A stretch of 64,000 nucleotides of DNA from Dietzia sp. JS16-p6b (GCF_003052165.1 NZ_CP024869.1:1894001-1958000), one strand, 5' to 3'; counted from the first letter of the stretch, positions 15,224-25,973 are shown. Translations and numbers: made by a program. Notes: generated by a model not told the origin, from the letters alone.

Positions 15224-16366
15224 CTACTTCCCGCTCAGTTCGTGGACCAGCTCCACCACATGGGTCACGGCGCCCGGGTCGGTGGCGGGCAGGACCCCGT
15301 GCCCCAGGTTGAACACGTGGCCGCGGGCTCCGAGCTCACGCGCGCGCGAACCCTCGTCGAGGATCCGGCGGACCTCGGAGTCCAGGGCGGGACGATCGGC
15401 GAACAGCATGGCGGGGTCGAGGTTGCCCTGGAGCACCTTCCCCGGCACCCGCCCGGCGGCGTCGTCCAGCGGGATCCGCCAGTCCACCCCGACCACCTCC
15501 GGACCGGCCTCCCCCATGGCGCCGAGGAGCTCCCCGGTGCCCACCCCGAAGTGCGTCCGGGGAACGGTGGAGATCACCTCGTCCGAGAAGATCCCGGCCG
15601 AATGCGGCAGCACCATCGAACGATAGTCGCGCAGGCTCAGCGCCCCCGCCCATGAGTCGAACAGCTGCACCGCGTCCACACCGGCGTCGATCTGGGTACG
15701 CAGGAACACCGTGGTCAGATCGGCCAACTTGGACATCAGCGCGTGCCAGACGTCGGGTCGGGAGTACATCAGGGACTTGGTGTGCTCGTGGTTGCGGCTG
15801 GGGCCTCCCTCGATGAGGTAGGAGGCCAGGGTGAACGGGGCGCCGGCGAATCCGATGAGCGCGACGTGCGGGTCGAGCTCGGCGATCACCAGGCGGACGG
15901 CCTCGCCGATCTTCTCGAGGCGGTCCGGTGTGAGGTCGGGCAGGGCGGCGACCCCGGCCTCGTCGCGGATGGGCGTGGAGACCACCGGCCCGGTGCCCGG
16001 GACGATGTCGATGTCCACCCCCGCCGCCGCGAGCGGGATGACGATGTCGGAGAAGAAGATGGCGGCGTCCACCCCGTGGCGCCTGACGGGCTGCACCGTG
16101 ATCTCGCAGGTCATCTCGGGATCGAAACAGGCCTCGAGCATGGTGGTCCCGGCCCGGAGTTCGCGGTACTCGGGGAGCGAGCGTCCCGCCTGACGCATGA
16201 ACCACACCGGGGTGCGGGCGGCGCCGGTGCCCCTGACTTCGTCGAGGTAGGGTCCGGTCCCGGCTCGTCGAGCCGTGGCGGGCCCGGCACCCCGGGAGTC
16301 GGCGGACCTGGGATTCGAGGGCACATCGGAGTTCAGCACACCCCCATGGTCCCATGAGTCCGTCAC
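15224..16366 (-). CDS. hemE: Uroporphyrinogen III decarboxylase
   Basis: 380 residues, slightly long because of a Ser/Arg-rich N-terminal extension of about 35 residues. Hallmark [15 protein letters not shown] near residue 54, [24 protein letters not shown] and the C-terminal [10 protein letters not shown] are intact. Converts uroporphyrinogen III to coproporphyrinogen III. First gene of the haem operon. GTG at 16366 has GGTGAGGGG upstream; a second GTG at 16339 is possible. Confidence 0.93.
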   Translation of the reverse strand: MTDSWDHGGVLNSDVPSNPRSADSRGAGPATARRAGTGPYLDEVRGTGAARTPVWFMRQAGRSLPEYRELRAGTTMLEACFDPEMTCEITVQPVRRHGVDAAIFFSDIVIPLAAAGVDIDIVPGTGPVVSTPIRDEAGVAALPDLTPDRLEKIGEAVRLVIAELDPHVALIGFAGAPFTLASYLIEGGPSRNHEHTKSLMYSRPDVWHALMSKLADLTTVFLRTQIDAGVDAVQLFDSWAGALSLRDYRSMVLPHSAGIFSDEVISTVPRTHFGVGTGELLGAMGEAGPEVVGVDWRIPLDDAAGRVPGKVLQGNLDPAMLFADRPALDSEVRRILDEGSRARELGARGHVFNLGHGVLPATDPGAVTHVVELVHELSGK

Positions 16367-16431
16367 CGGGGCCCCTCACCCCACCCCGGTGGCAGACGGC
16401 GCGCCTCCTCGGGCCGCCGTCGGCCGGTCGC

Positions 16432-16437
16432 TAGCGT
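16432..16437 (+). promoter_or_regulatory. -10 box for leaderless DUF3000 mRNA
   Basis: TAGCGT, 8 nt before the GTG at 16446. Confidence 0.6.
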
Positions 16438-16445
16438 GAGGCCCT

Positions 16446-17033
16446 GTGAGCACATCGGTCAATGACGGCGAGCCCGAGGTCTTCCGGGAGGCGGTCGAGT
16501 CGCTGTCCCGGCTCGAGGTCCGCCCTGAGATCTCCGTCGGCCCGATCCGTCCGCCTCAGAGACTGGCGCCGTACAGTCACGCACTCGGCGTGGAGATCAT
16601 TCCGCCCGGCGGGGACGATGTGCCCGAGTTCTCCGACGGCGACGCGTTCGGCCGTCTGATCCTCCTCCACGACCCTGCCGGGGACGACGCGTGGAACGGC
16701 ACCCTCCGACTGGTCGCCTACATCCAGGCGGACATGGAGGCCTCGCTCGCCGGTGATCCGCTCCTGCCCCGGGTCGCCTGGAGCTGGCTCACCGAGGCCC
16801 TGGAGGAGGACGCCGGACCTTACACGTCCCTGGGCGGGACAGTCACCAGTACCGCCTCGGTGCGCTACGGCGACATCTCCGGGCCACCGCAGGCCCATCA
16901 GCTCGAGCTGCGCGCGTCGTGGACCGCACTCGACCCCGACCTGACCGGCCACGCGGCCGCGTTCTGCAAGACCCTCTCGCTCGCCGCCGGACTCCCGCCG
17001 GTCGGCGTGACGTCCCTACCCCGTCGGGCGTGA
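16446..17033 (+). CDS. DUF3000 family protein
   Basis: 195 residues, soluble, function unknown. Matches by order and appearance the conserved actinobacterial DUF3000 protein (Rv2680), with an FREAVESL start and an ending GHAAAFCKTLSLAAGLPPVGVTSL. The family is restricted to actinobacteria. It overlaps rnd by 4 nt (GTGA), so the two are co-translated. Divergent from hemE. Confidence 0.85.
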   Translation: MSTSVNDGEPEVFREAVESLSRLEVRPEISVGPIRPPQRLAPYSHALGVEIIPPGGDDVPEFSDGDAFGRLILLHDPAGDDAWNGTLRLVAYIQADMEASLAGDPLLPRVAWSWLTEALEEDAGPYTSLGGTVTSTASVRYGDISGPPQAHQLELRASWTALDPDLTGHAAAFCKTLSLAAGLPPVGVTSLPRRA

Positions 17034-18268
17034 GCGGCCGACGTCGCGGCCAGACCCCGCCCGGGGCCCCACCGCCCCCGGCCGAGTACGACTTCGTCGA
17101 CGACGCCCCCGGCCTCCGGGCGGTCGCCTCCGTCATCACGTCCTCCGCCGGGCCGGTGGCGGTGGACGTCGAACGCGCGTCAGGGATCCGCTACTCCGAG
17201 CGCGCCTTCCTGCTGCAGCTGCGTCCGGCCGATGGGCCGGCGCTACTGGTCGACCCCGAGACACCGGGCCGGACGGTCGGACCGCTCGCCGGCCTCCTCT
17301 CCGAGCGCCCCCTGCTCCTGCACGCCGCGAGCCAGGACCTCCCGTCACTCCGTGGACTCGGGATCAGCCCGAGCGCTGTCATCGACACCGAACTCGCCGG
17401 GCGATTCCTCGGGTTGGAGCGGGTGAACCTGGGCACGATGATCTCCGAGTACCTGGGGATCGGGCTGGCCAAAGCGCACTCGGCGGCGGATTGGTCCCGT
17501 CGCCCGCTGCCACCGGCGTGGCTCGACTACGCCGCCTACGACGTGCTGTTCCTCCACGACCTCGCGGAGGCGGTGCTCCCCCGCCTCGACGAGCTCGGTC
17601 GGCGTGACTGGTTCGACGCGGAATGTCGACACCTCGTGGACTCCGGTCCGGTTCCGACCGCGCCGGACCCCTGGCGTCGACTGGACCGCCTGAGCACACT
17701 TCGCGACGCCCGCCAGCTCGCCCGCGCGCGGGAGTTGTGGATGGCGCGTGACCGGGTGGCGGCAGAGCGGGACATCGCCCCCAAGAGACTGCTCACGGAC
17801 GCGGCGATCATCGAGGCGGCCCGGACCGCGCCGACGAACCGGTCGGACCTCCTGGCGATCGAGGGTTTCGAGGGTCCGCATCGCAGACGACTGGCCGACG
17901 ACTGGCTGGCCGCGTTGGAGTGGGCCGCCGAACTCGGGCGTGGCGACCTACCCGCCCGTCAGGCGCCACGCGGCGAGCATCCTCCGCACACCACGTGGAA
18001 GCGCACGGACCCGGAGGCGGCCGCTCTGCTGGACATCGCTCGCGAGGCGATCGGTTCGCTCGCCCGGGAGCTCGGTATCGACCAGGGCCTGCTGCTCAAG
18101 CCGTCGTCGCTCCGGCTGTGGGCGTGGCGGGCGGCCACCACCGACCCCGCCGACGACGCGGAGCTGCTCCACCGGGTCCTCGGGGACGAGGGTGCCCGCC
18201 GATGGCAGATCGACCTGACGCAGGCGCCGTTGCTCGAGGCGGTGCGCCGGTTCAGAGCGGACGGCTGA
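17030..18268 (+). CDS. rnd: Ribonuclease D-like 3'-5' exonuclease
   Basis: 412 residues. DEDD-type exonuclease domain: VAVDVERASG (exo I), IDTELAGRFLG (exo II) and WLDYAAYDVLFLHDL (exo III, DEDDy tyrosine), followed by one HRDC domain and a C-terminal alpha-helical tail. Trims 3' ends of tRNA and other stable RNAs. GTG start overlaps the DUF3000 stop. Converges on dxs with a 12-nt gap. Confidence 0.92.
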   Translation: MSGRRRGQTPPGAPPPPAEYDFVDDAPGLRAVASVITSSAGPVAVDVERASGIRYSERAFLLQLRPADGPALLVDPETPGRTVGPLAGLLSERPLLLHAASQDLPSLRGLGISPSAVIDTELAGRFLGLERVNLGTMISEYLGIGLAKAHSAADWSRRPLPPAWLDYAAYDVLFLHDLAEAVLPRLDELGRRDWFDAECRHLVDSGPVPTAPDPWRRLDRLSTLRDARQLARARELWMARDRVAAERDIAPKRLLTDAAIIEAARTAPTNRSDLLAIEGFEGPHRRRLADDWLAALEWAAELGRGDLPARQAPRGEHPPHTTWKRTDPEAAALLDIAREAIGSLARELGIDQGLLLKPSSLRLWAWRAATTDPADDAELLHRVLGDEGARRWQIDLTQAPLLEAVRRFRADG

Positions 18269-18280
18269 GACCGCCGTCCC

Positions 18281-20170
18281 TCAGCTCTCGACGCGGTCGT
18301 AGAGGCGACGGCGGATACCGTCGGCGATCCCCTCCGCGGTCAACCCCGTGTCGGAGAGGATCTCGCCCCGGGAGGCGTGATCGAGGAACTCCTGCGGAAG
18401 GCCGAGGGTCAGTCGATCAACACCGACCCCCGCGCGCTCCAGCACCGCCGAGACCGCCGAACCGACGCCGCCGTGAATCCCGTTGTCCTCGACCGTCACC
18501 ACGAGCCGGCGACCACGGGCGGAGTCGACGATCGACTGCGGGACGGGATAGACCCAGCGCGGATCGACCACGTCGACCGATACCCCCTCGGCCCGCAGTT
18601 CCCGTGCCGCCGCCATCGACGGCGCGACCATCGACCCGACCGCGACCACCAGGATGTCGGCGTCCCCGGTCCCGAACACCCGGTCAACGCCGTCCGACGA
18701 TGTCTCCAACGACGGAAGGGGCTCACCGACGGACCCCTTGGGGAAGCGCACCACGGTCGGGCCGTCCGTCACCGCCACGGCTTCACGGAGTTCCGCGCGG
18801 AGGGTCTCGGCATCGCGCGGTGCGGCCACCCGGACGCCCGGGACGATCCCCGCCAGGGACAGGTCCCACATCCCGTTGTGGCTGGCGCCGTCGGGGCCGG
18901 TCACCCCGGAGCGATCGAGTACCAGGGTGACCGGTAGCCCGAGAAGGGCGACGTCCATCAGCAGCTGGTCGAACGCCCGGTTGAGGAACGTGGAGTAGAC
19001 GGCCACCACGGGGTGCAGCCCACCCAGCGCGAGTCCGGCGGCCGAGGCCACCGCGTGCTGCTCTGCGATGCCCACGTCGAACATGCGATCCGGGAACCGG
19101 TCGCCGAAGGCGGTCAGCCCCGTCGGTCCGGCCATGGCCGCGGTGATGGCCACCACGTCGTCTCGCTGCGCCCCGATCTCGCACAGCTCCTCGGAGAAGA
19201 CCGACGTCCAGTCCACTGACGACGACGACGAGAGCGGGCGGCCGGTGTCGGGGTCGATGACCCCGGTCGCGTGCATCTGGTCGGCGACGTTGTTCTCCGC
19301 GTGGACGTAGCCCATGCCCTTGCGGGTCACCACGTGGACGACCACCGGCCCGCCGAAGTCCTTGGCCAACCGCAACGCCGATTCGGTGGCGGCCAGATTG
19401 TGCCCGTCGACGGGCCCCATGTACTTCAGACCCAGGTCGGCGAACAACTCCTGCGGTGAGACCACGTCCTTGAGTCCCGTCTTGATCCCGTGCAGGATCG
19501 AGTACACGGCCTTGCCGAGGAGGTCCTTTCGGGCGCCCAGAGTGCGCTTGGTGTGGTCCATCGCCTTCTCGTACGCGGGCTGGAGACGCAGGACCCCGAG
19601 CCGTTCGGCCAGTCCGCCGATCGTGGGCGAGTACGACCGGCCGTTGTCGTTGACGACGATCACCATGGGCCGGTCCTTGCCGGCGGCGATGTTGTTCAGC
19701 GCCTCCCAGGCCATGCCCCCTGTCATCGCCCCGTCGCCGATCACCGCGACGACGGTCCGGTCGTTCTGGCCGCTGAGGGAGTACGCCTTGGCGAGTCCGT
19801 CGGCGTACGAGAGCGACGAGGTCGCGTGCGAGGACTCGACGATGTCGTGTTCACTCTCCGCACGGCACGGATAGCCGGACAGACCCCCGCGCGTCCTAAG
19901 ACCGTCGAACTGGTCCTTCCGACCCGTGACGATCTTGTGGACGTACGACTGGTGCCCGGTGTCGAAGACGATGGGGTCCCGCGGGGAGTCGAACACGCGG
20001 TGTAGCGCGACCGTCAGTTCCACCACGCCGAGATTGGGGCCGAGGTGCCCACCTGTCGCGGACACCTTGCGGATGAGGAACTCCCTGATCTCACCGCAGA
20101 GCCGGACCAGCTCGTCGGATCCGAGTGCACGGAGGTCGGAGGGGCCGTTCACCTGATCGAGCACACTCAT
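18281..20170 (-). CDS. dxs: 1-deoxy-D-xylulose-5-phosphate synthase
   Basis: 629 residues, full length. Makes DXP from pyruvate and glyceraldehyde 3-phosphate using thiamine diphosphate; first step of the MEP isoprenoid pathway. Transketolase-type domains in order, with [13 protein letters not shown], the thiamine site [20 protein letters not shown], and VGIAEQHAV in the second domain. Start: ATG 20170; the ribosome site is weak. Confidence 0.95.
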   Translation of the reverse strand: MSVLDQVNGPSDLRALGSDELVRLCGEIREFLIRKVSATGGHLGPNLGVVELTVALHRVFDSPRDPIVFDTGHQSYVHKIVTGRKDQFDGLRTRGGLSGYPCRAESEHDIVESSHATSSLSYADGLAKAYSLSGQNDRTVVAVIGDGAMTGGMAWEALNNIAAGKDRPMVIVVNDNGRSYSPTIGGLAERLGVLRLQPAYEKAMDHTKRTLGARKDLLGKAVYSILHGIKTGLKDVVSPQELFADLGLKYMGPVDGHNLAATESALRLAKDFGGPVVVHVVTRKGMGYVHAENNVADQMHATGVIDPDTGRPLSSSSSVDWTSVFSEELCEIGAQRDDVVAITAAMAGPTGLTAFGDRFPDRMFDVGIAEQHAVASAAGLALGGLHPVVAVYSTFLNRAFDQLLMDVALLGLPVTLVLDRSGVTGPDGASHNGMWDLSLAGIVPGVRVAAPRDAETLRAELREAVAVTDGPTVVRFPKGSVGEPLPSLETSSDGVDRVFGTGDADILVVAVGSMVAPSMAAARELRAEGVSVDVVDPRWVYPVPQSIVDSARGRRLVVTVEDNGIHGGVGSAVSAVLERAGVGVDRLTLGLPQEFLDHASRGEILSDTGLTAEGIADGIRRRLYDRVES

Positions 20171-20279
20171 TGCCGTCGACTGCCCCTTCCCTTGCCGCAC
20201 CCCGCAGGGTCGAACCCACAGTCTACGGGGAAACGGTCTTCGCGCCCGCCGCCGGCCGACCGGCCCCGGCTCACCGGGA

Positions 20280-21605
20280 TCAGCGCACCCGCGGTGAGTC
20301 GAGGACGGCGAGGCCCTCCACGTGGTGTGTCGCGGGGAACGCCGCGACACCGCGGATCCCCGCGAGTGTCCAACCGGCTGACACGAGCACCCCGACATCG
20401 CGCGCGAGGCTGGCCGGGTCGCACCCCACATGGACGATGCGGGACGCCGTACCACGAGCGAGCGTGGCCATCACCTCGATTCCCGCGCCGCCTCTCGGCG
20501 GGTCCAGGATCACGAGGTCGGGTTCGTCGCCGCGATCGCCGGAACCGCTCGACCGCTCCAGGAACGGCTCCACCCTCGACGCCACCGGGACGACCGCGGG
20601 GCCGATCCCGAGAGCCGATCCCACGGCCTCGAGGGAGGCGGGCGAGGATTCGACCACGATTACGCGGGCCCGGGGGACCACGTCGAGGACGGCGGCGGAG
20701 AACAGGCCCGCTCCCCCGTAGAGGTCCCAGACCACCGGGTCGCCGGGGAGGGCGGGGGCGCCGGACACGGCGGTGCGGACGAGTTCGCTGTAGTGCGCGG
20801 CAGCGGATCTGTGCGCCTGCCAGAACGCGTCGACCGGCAACCGCCAGGTGCGCTCCCCCACCCTCCGGGTCACGGTCGGGGCGCCCGCCACGGGCTCCCA
20901 CTCTCCGGCTCGCGAGGCCCTGGCCCGCGCCCGGGTCGCCGCGCCCCGCCGGGACCGGCGGTCGCGCCCGCGCGACACCGGGTCGGTGACCGGGCGGTGC
21001 GCCACGTGCACCTGCCCGTCGTCCCCCAGGACGCCGAGGACCTCCCGGCCCGGCCCCAGGCCCGCGGCCCGGATGGCCTCGCCGATCCGCGGGTCCGCCT
21101 GGACGCACGGCCGGGTCACCACCTCGCGCGAGCGCGCGCGTCGGACGCCCGGCACGCCGTCGTCCCCCGTCACCCACCGGGCCACCGTCCGCCACCCGGT
21201 GGTCGCACCGTCACCCGCGGGGACGTCCACGGCGACACGATCCGGAACCGACCCGATCCGCCCGATACGGCGGGCCTGGTCGGCCAGGACGACTCCCGCG
21301 AACTCCCGGGCGGCCGACGGGCCGATGTGGCTCCAGTCGCAACACCCTGCACCGGCCGCCGCCGCCGGACAGACGGGGTCGATCCGGTCGGGTGACGGTT
21401 CGAGCACGCGGGTCACGGTTCCGCGGCAGAATGCCCGCCCGGGGTCGTCGTCGATCACCACCTCGGCCAGTTCCCCCGTGATCCCGCCGCGGCAGAACAC
21501 CACTCGTCCGGAGTGCCGGGCCACGAACTCACCACCCTGCGCCGGACCCTCGATGCGCAGTCGCAGCACGCGCCCCGTCCAGTCGGTCCCGGTCACCGGC
21601 GTCAT
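20280..21605 (-). CDS. RNA (uracil-5-)-methyltransferase of the TrmA/RlmD family
   Basis: 441 residues. N-terminal TRAM-like RNA-binding domain, iron-sulphur cysteines (Cys79, Cys88, Cys89 and one later), SAM-binding [16 protein letters not shown]-equivalent LDPPRGGAG and catalytic Cys395 in [13 protein letters not shown]. Methylates C5 of uridine in tRNA or 23S rRNA; target not deducible. Equivalent of Rv2689c. Overlaps the upstream transporter by 4 nt. Confidence 0.9.
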   Translation of the reverse strand: MTPVTGTDWTGRVLRLRIEGPAQGGEFVARHSGRVVFCRGGITGELAEVVIDDDPGRAFCRGTVTRVLEPSPDRIDPVCPAAAAGAGCCDWSHIGPSAAREFAGVVLADQARRIGRIGSVPDRVAVDVPAGDGATTGWRTVARWVTGDDGVPGVRRARSREVVTRPCVQADPRIGEAIRAAGLGPGREVLGVLGDDGQVHVAHRPVTDPVSRGRDRRSRRGAATRARARASRAGEWEPVAGAPTVTRRVGERTWRLPVDAFWQAHRSAAAHYSELVRTAVSGAPALPGDPVVWDLYGGAGLFSAAVLDVVPRARVIVVESSPASLEAVGSALGIGPAVVPVASRVEPFLERSSGSGDRGDEPDLVILDPPRGGAGIEVMATLARGTASRIVHVGCDPASLARDVGVLVSAGWTLAGIRGVAAFPATHHVEGLAVLDSPRVR

Positions 21606-23602
21606 CGGTCCTCCGGCGCGCCCCAGCGCCCGATGATCGGTTCGTCACGCGCCTGCTCCGCGCGGCCGTCCGACGACGACAGCTGCCACGGAACGCTGGT
21701 CACCATGACGCCCCGCTCGTATAGCAGACGGGTCTTCAGGCGCAGCGCGCTCTGGTTGTGCAGCAGCTGTTCCCACCAATGCCCCACCACGTACTCCGGG
21801 ATGTACACGATCACCACGTCCCTGGGCGACTGGTCCCGCAGCCGCTTGACGTAGTCGACCACCGGTCGGTTGATCTCCCGGTACGGGGACTCCACCACCT
21901 TGAGCGGTACGGAGATGCGCCTGCGCTCCCACTCCCGCACCAGCACCCGGGTCTCCGTGGTCTCGATGTTCACCGTCAGTGCCTCGATGGTGTCCGGTCT
22001 GGTCGCCCGGGCGTAGGCCAGCGCGCGGAGGGTGGGCAGGTGGAGCTTGGACACCAGCACGACGCAATGGGTGCGGCTCGGGAGCACGACCTCCCAGGAG
22101 GAGTCCTCGAGCTCACGCGCGACCGACTCGTAGTGCCGCTTGATGAGCTTCATGACCCCGAACACGGCAAGCATCGCCAGCACCGCGATGTAGGCGCCCG
22201 CGAAGAACTTGGTGCCCATGACGATCACCAGGACACCCGAGGTGAGCACGAAGCCGACCCCGTTGACCGCGCGGGCGCGCTGCACCCGACGTCGGACCGC
22301 CGGGACCTCTTCGCTCTCCAGTCGCCGTGTCCAGTGACGGACCATCCCGAGCTGGCTCAGGGTGAACGCCACGAAGACGCCCACGATGTAGAGCTGGATG
22401 AGCACGGTGACCTGGGCGTCGAAGGCCACCACGAGGACGATCGCCGCGATGGCGAGCAGGACGATCCCGTTGGAGAAGGCGAGGCGGTCGCCGCGCGTGG
22501 CGAGCTGCCTCGGGAGGTACTTGTCCCGCGCGAGGACCGAGGCGAGCACGGGGAATCCGTTGAACGCGGTATTGGCCGCGAGCACCAGGATGAGCGTGGT
22601 GATGGTCATGATCACGTAGAAGGCGACCGGGAGTCCGGCGAAGACGGGGTCGGCCAGCTGCGCGATCATCGTCTTCTGGTGATAGTCCTCCGGGGCGCCG
22701 ATCAGTTGGGCGGCCGGGTCCTCCGCGATCTGGACCCCGAGTTTGTTCGCCAACACGATCAGACCGAGCAGGAACGAGATCGACACCACCCCGAGCATGA
22801 CCAGGGTCGTGGCGGCGTTCCGGGCCCGGGGACTGCGGAACGCGGGTACGCCGTTGTGGATGGCTTCCACTCCGGTCAACGCGGCACACCCCGAGGCGAA
22901 GGACTTGGCCACCACGAACGCGAGGGCGAGCCCGGCGACGGCCACCCCGTCGGGCGTGACGAGTTCGAAGTCCGCGGACTCCGCCCTCAGGTCACGATCC
23001 AGAACGTCCACCTGGAACAAGCCCCACACCACCAGTGTGGTCATGGCCGCCATGAACGCGTAGACCGGGATCGCGAACATCGCTCGTGACTCCCGGATGC
23101 CCCGGAGGTTGATCGCGGTGAGCAGGACGATCGCGACGACGGCGAAGACGACCTCGTTCGAGTAGACGAACGGGATGGCGGAGCCGATGTTGGCGGCCGC
23201 CGCCGAGATCGACACCGCCACGGTGAGGACGTAGTCGATGAGCAGGGCCGCGCCGACGCCCAGTCCGGCGTTGGGCCCGAGGTTCACGGTGGCGACCTCG
23301 TAGTCACCGTCGCCGGACGGATAGGCGCGGACGTTCTGTCGATAACAGGCGATCACGACCACCATGACGACCGCCACCGCGAGGCCGACCCACGGGGTGA
23401 AGACGAGGGCCGACATCCCGGCCAACGACAGGATGAGGAAGATCTCCTCGGGGGCGTAGGCGACGGAGGACAACGCATCCGAGGCGAAGACCGGCAGTGC
23501 GATCCGCTTGCGCAACGGCGAGTCCCCTGAGGTGTCGCTGCGGAAAGGACGCCCCAGCAACAGGCGCTTGGTTCCGACGGACACCCGGGAGATCCTGGAC
23601 AC
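21602..23602 (-). CDS. APC-superfamily transporter, KimA-like (probable K+ uptake)
   Basis: 666 residues: about 12 membrane segments (roughly 40-480) then a cytoplasmic tail of about 180 residues. The start FASDALSSVAYAPEEI, GDGDYEVATVNLG and ALTGVEAIHNGVPAF match the Rv2690c/KimA (YdaO) group. KimA of Bacillus is a proton-coupled K+ importer, whereas older annotations say amino-acid permease. The divergent neighbours are two TrkA-type K+ regulators, which favours potassium. The GTG at 23602 is 6 nt behind a TACGAT -10; GTG 23608 would add two residues. Confidence 0.82.
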   Translation of the reverse strand: MSRISRVSVGTKRLLLGRPFRSDTSGDSPLRKRIALPVFASDALSSVAYAPEEIFLILSLAGMSALVFTPWVGLAVAVVMVVVIACYRQNVRAYPSGDGDYEVATVNLGPNAGLGVGAALLIDYVLTVAVSISAAAANIGSAIPFVYSNEVVFAVVAIVLLTAINLRGIRESRAMFAIPVYAFMAAMTTLVVWGLFQVDVLDRDLRAESADFELVTPDGVAVAGLALAFVVAKSFASGCAALTGVEAIHNGVPAFRSPRARNAATTLVMLGVVSISFLLGLIVLANKLGVQIAEDPAAQLIGAPEDYHQKTMIAQLADPVFAGLPVAFYVIMTITTLILVLAANTAFNGFPVLASVLARDKYLPRQLATRGDRLAFSNGIVLLAIAAIVLVVAFDAQVTVLIQLYIVGVFVAFTLSQLGMVRHWTRRLESEEVPAVRRRVQRARAVNGVGFVLTSGVLVIVMGTKFFAGAYIAVLAMLAVFGVMKLIKRHYESVARELEDSSWEVVLPSRTHCVVLVSKLHLPTLRALAYARATRPDTIEALTVNIETTETRVLVREWERRRISVPLKVVESPYREINRPVVDYVKRLRDQSPRDVVIVYIPEYVVGHWWEQLLHNQSALRLKTRLLYERGVMVTSVPWQLSSSDGRAEQARDEPIIGRWGAPEDR

Positions 23603-23608
23603 CGACAC

Positions 23609-23614
23609 ATCGTA
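23609..23614 (-). promoter_or_regulatory. -10 box for leaderless transporter mRNA
   Basis: TACGAT on minus, 6 nt before the GTG at 23602. Confidence 0.5.
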
Positions 23615-23706
23615 GGGCTCCGCGTGCCGCAGGGACAGTTCTGCCGACGGGAGTAGCGTGATCCCACGGGTCCGCGCGTCGCGGACCGTGAGGAGCGGTA
23701 CTCACC

Positions 23707-24369
23707 ATGAGGGTCATCATCATGGGCTGTGGGCGGGTCGGGGCGGAGCTGGCGACCGAACTCGACGAGGACGGTCACGAGGTGGTCGTGATCGACCGGG
23801 ACCCCGCGGCGTTCGCAAGGTTGCCCGAGCGGTTCGGCGGCCGCACCGTCACCGGACTCGGCTTCGACCGCGAGGTCCTCGTGGACGCCGGGCTCCACGG
23901 CGCCGACGCGTTCGCGGCGGTCTCCTCCGGGGACAACTCGAACATCATCGCCGCGAGGGTGGCCCGCGAAACCTACGGCGTCGAGCGGGTGATCGCCAGG
24001 ATCTACGACGCCGGACGCGCCGAGGTCTACGAGAGGTTGGGCATCCCCACCGTCGCGACGGTCCCCTGGGCGACCGGCCGCCTCATCAGATACATCACGT
24101 CCGGTTCGAGCCCGGTGGTCTGGCGCGATCAGACCGGTGAGGTCTCGCTTGTCGCGGTGGTCCCTCCCCCGGTGTGGGTCGGGGCCACCCTCGCCTCCCT
24201 GGCCGGGACCGTCGGTGGCACCGCGGTCGCCCTCACCCGTTTCGGCGAATGCCGGGTCCCCGATGGCGGCACTCTCGCGCAGGCGGAGGACCTGATCCAC
24301 CTGGCCGTGCCCTCCGCCGTGGTGGACGATCTCGACGACATCGTGAAGCGAGGACCAACTGATGACTGA
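23707..24369 (+). CDS. ceoB: TrkA-type K+ uptake regulator (CeoB)
   Basis: 220 residues. RCK/TrkA-N Rossmann domain (MRVIIMGCGRVGAELA, GDNSNI) plus a C-terminal TrkA-C domain. Binds nucleotides and gates a potassium transporter at the inner membrane face. No TrkG/TrkH channel gene is present; the divergent KimA-like transporter is the likely partner. GAGGAG ribosome site. Overlaps ceoC by 8 nt. Confidence 0.88.
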   Translation: MRVIIMGCGRVGAELATELDEDGHEVVVIDRDPAAFARLPERFGGRTVTGLGFDREVLVDAGLHGADAFAAVSSGDNSNIIAARVARETYGVERVIARIYDAGRAEVYERLGIPTVATVPWATGRLIRYITSGSSPVVWRDQTGEVSLVAVVPPPVWVGATLASLAGTVGGTAVALTRFGECRVPDGGTLAQAEDLIHLAVPSAVVDDLDDIVKRGPTDD

Positions 24370-25120
24370 CCGGCCCGTCGGCGGAGACCCGGTCCCCGAC
24401 TACGCGGACGGCGCGGGCCTGTTGGACCGCGCCTCCACCCGCACGTTCCATGCCTCCACCATGCGGGTGCTGGTGGCCGGCGCAGGCGTGGTGGGGCGAT
24501 CCATCGCCCGCGAGCTCCTGGCCAATGACCACCACGTGACGCTCGTCGACCGACGCCCGGCCGTGTTCGACCGCGACTCGGTCACCGGTGCCCGGCAACT
24601 CGTGGGGGACGCGTGCGAGCTCAGCTTCCTCGAACGGCTCCGGGCCGAGGAGTCCGACGTGGTGGTCGCTGCCACCGGCGACGACAAGGTGAACCTGGTC
24701 GTGAGCCTGCTGGCCAAGACGGAGTTCGCCGTGCCCCGGGTGGTCGCCCGCGTCAACGACCCGCGGAACGAGTGGCTGTTCGACGACCGCTGGGGGGTCG
24801 ACGTGGCCGTCTCGACGCCCCGGCTCATGGTTTCGGTGGTCGAGGAGGCCGTCGCCGTCGGTGACGTCGTGCGGCTGATGACCCTGCGTCGCGGCGGTGT
24901 CAACCTGGTGAGCGTGACGCTGCCGGACCAGACCCCCCTCGCGGGCAGGCCCGTCTCCCGCGTCCGGCTCCCCCGCGACGCGGCGCTGGTGGCCGTCCTC
25001 CGGGGAGGCAGGGTGATCACTCCCGAACCCGACGTCCCGTTCGAGCCCGGTGACGAACTGCTCGTCGTGGCCCCCGAGACGGCCGAGGAGGATCTGAGCA
25101 TCGCGATCCTCGGCGGCTGA
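24362..25120 (+). CDS. ceoC: TrkA-type K+ uptake regulator (CeoC)
   Basis: 252 residues. After an extra 33-residue N-terminus comes a TrkA-N domain (MRVLVAGAGVVGRSIARELL, VAATGDDKVNLV) and a TrkA-C domain. Probably forms a hetero-oligomer with CeoB. Start at 24362 is favoured by GAGGA and overlap with ceoB; an internal ATG at 24463 would match the shorter M. tuberculosis protein but has no ribosome site. Confidence 0.87.
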   Translation: MTDRPVGGDPVPDYADGAGLLDRASTRTFHASTMRVLVAGAGVVGRSIARELLANDHHVTLVDRRPAVFDRDSVTGARQLVGDACELSFLERLRAEESDVVVAATGDDKVNLVVSLLAKTEFAVPRVVARVNDPRNEWLFDDRWGVDVAVSTPRLMVSVVEEAVAVGDVVRLMTLRRGGVNLVSVTLPDQTPLAGRPVSRVRLPRDAALVAVLRGGRVITPEPDVPFEPGDELLVVAPETAEEDLSIAILGG

Positions 25121-25176
25121 CACCCGTTGACTCCCGCTCGAGCGTCCCGCCAGGCAGCTGCGTCCGAGCGCGCTGG

Positions 25177-25938
25177 TCAGTACCCGCGGTCCGCGTCTGC
25201 GGGAACGGTGACCGCGACCTCCCGCCCGTAGTCCCACCCCGGCGCGAGGGGCAGTGCGTCTCCGCTCCAGAACCGTCCGGGGTCGTACCAACTGGCATCA
25301 CCGGCCGGCAGCAGGACGCCCATCGCCTCGAGTGTCATCCCGACGACCTCGGCGCAATAGGCGGCCTCCATGCGCAGTACCGGCCCGGTGTCGACGGTTC
25401 TGCGCCACGGGAGACCGATGCCCCGCCTCCCCCGGGCAACGGCCTCACCGTCCCCTCCGGACCCGGGCCCCGTGCCGGCGTCGCGGACGGATCGGCGCCG
25501 TCCCCGAGCTGCCCACCGACCCCGGGCCCACCGGGCGGTCAGGCGCCCCGCGGAGGGGAACGACACACCGTTCAGGCGGGCGATCGTCTCCAGTACCGCG
25601 TCCTCCTGCGCCTCACCGGTCTCCGGGCTGATCTGCCGGAACCATGCACGTTGTCCGTACGGCCCGGTCCACTGACGCACCGCCGCCTCGAGATCGTGCA
25701 GTTGGACGCCGCGTTGCCTGCGACCCGTCCAGACGTCCGTCAGCGCGCGACCCATCTCGGCGTGCCAGAGGAGCGGCGGTAGATCGTCGAGAACCACCGC
25801 CACCCCCACGTGGTTCACGGGGGAGTTGGTCAGGGTCTGAATGAGCCTGTCGGCGGTCGTGCGCCCATGGAAGAGCCAGAGGTCCCCGGTCCGGGTGCGG
25901 TGGGCTGCGGCGGCGAGCGGGACGGTGTCGAGGCTCAT
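25177..25938 (-). CDS. Probable permuted papain-fold (YiiX/NlpC-P60-like) protein
   Basis: 253 residues, no signal peptide seen. TGDLWLFHG at the start, SPVNHVGVAV (His43) and AAYCAEVVG (Cys195) give the His-before-Cys order of permuted NlpC/P60 proteins. The segment 150-185 is Arg/Gly-rich and probably disordered. Such proteins act as cysteine hydrolases or acyltransferases on lipids or peptides. Converges on ceoC and is divergent from the next small gene. Substrate unknown. Confidence 0.6.
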   Translation of the reverse strand: MSLDTVPLAAAAHRTRTGDLWLFHGRTTADRLIQTLTNSPVNHVGVAVVLDDLPPLLWHAEMGRALTDVWTGRRQRGVQLHDLEAAVRQWTGPYGQRAWFRQISPETGEAQEDAVLETIARLNGVSFPSAGRLTARWARGRWAARGRRRSVRDAGTGPGSGGDGEAVARGRRGIGLPWRRTVDTGPVLRMEAAYCAEVVGMTLEAMGVLLPAGDASWYDPGRFWSGDALPLAPGWDYGREVAVTVPADADRGY

Positions 25939-25973
25939 GCCGCGATCCTGCCAGGTGACGCGGCCGTAGGACC

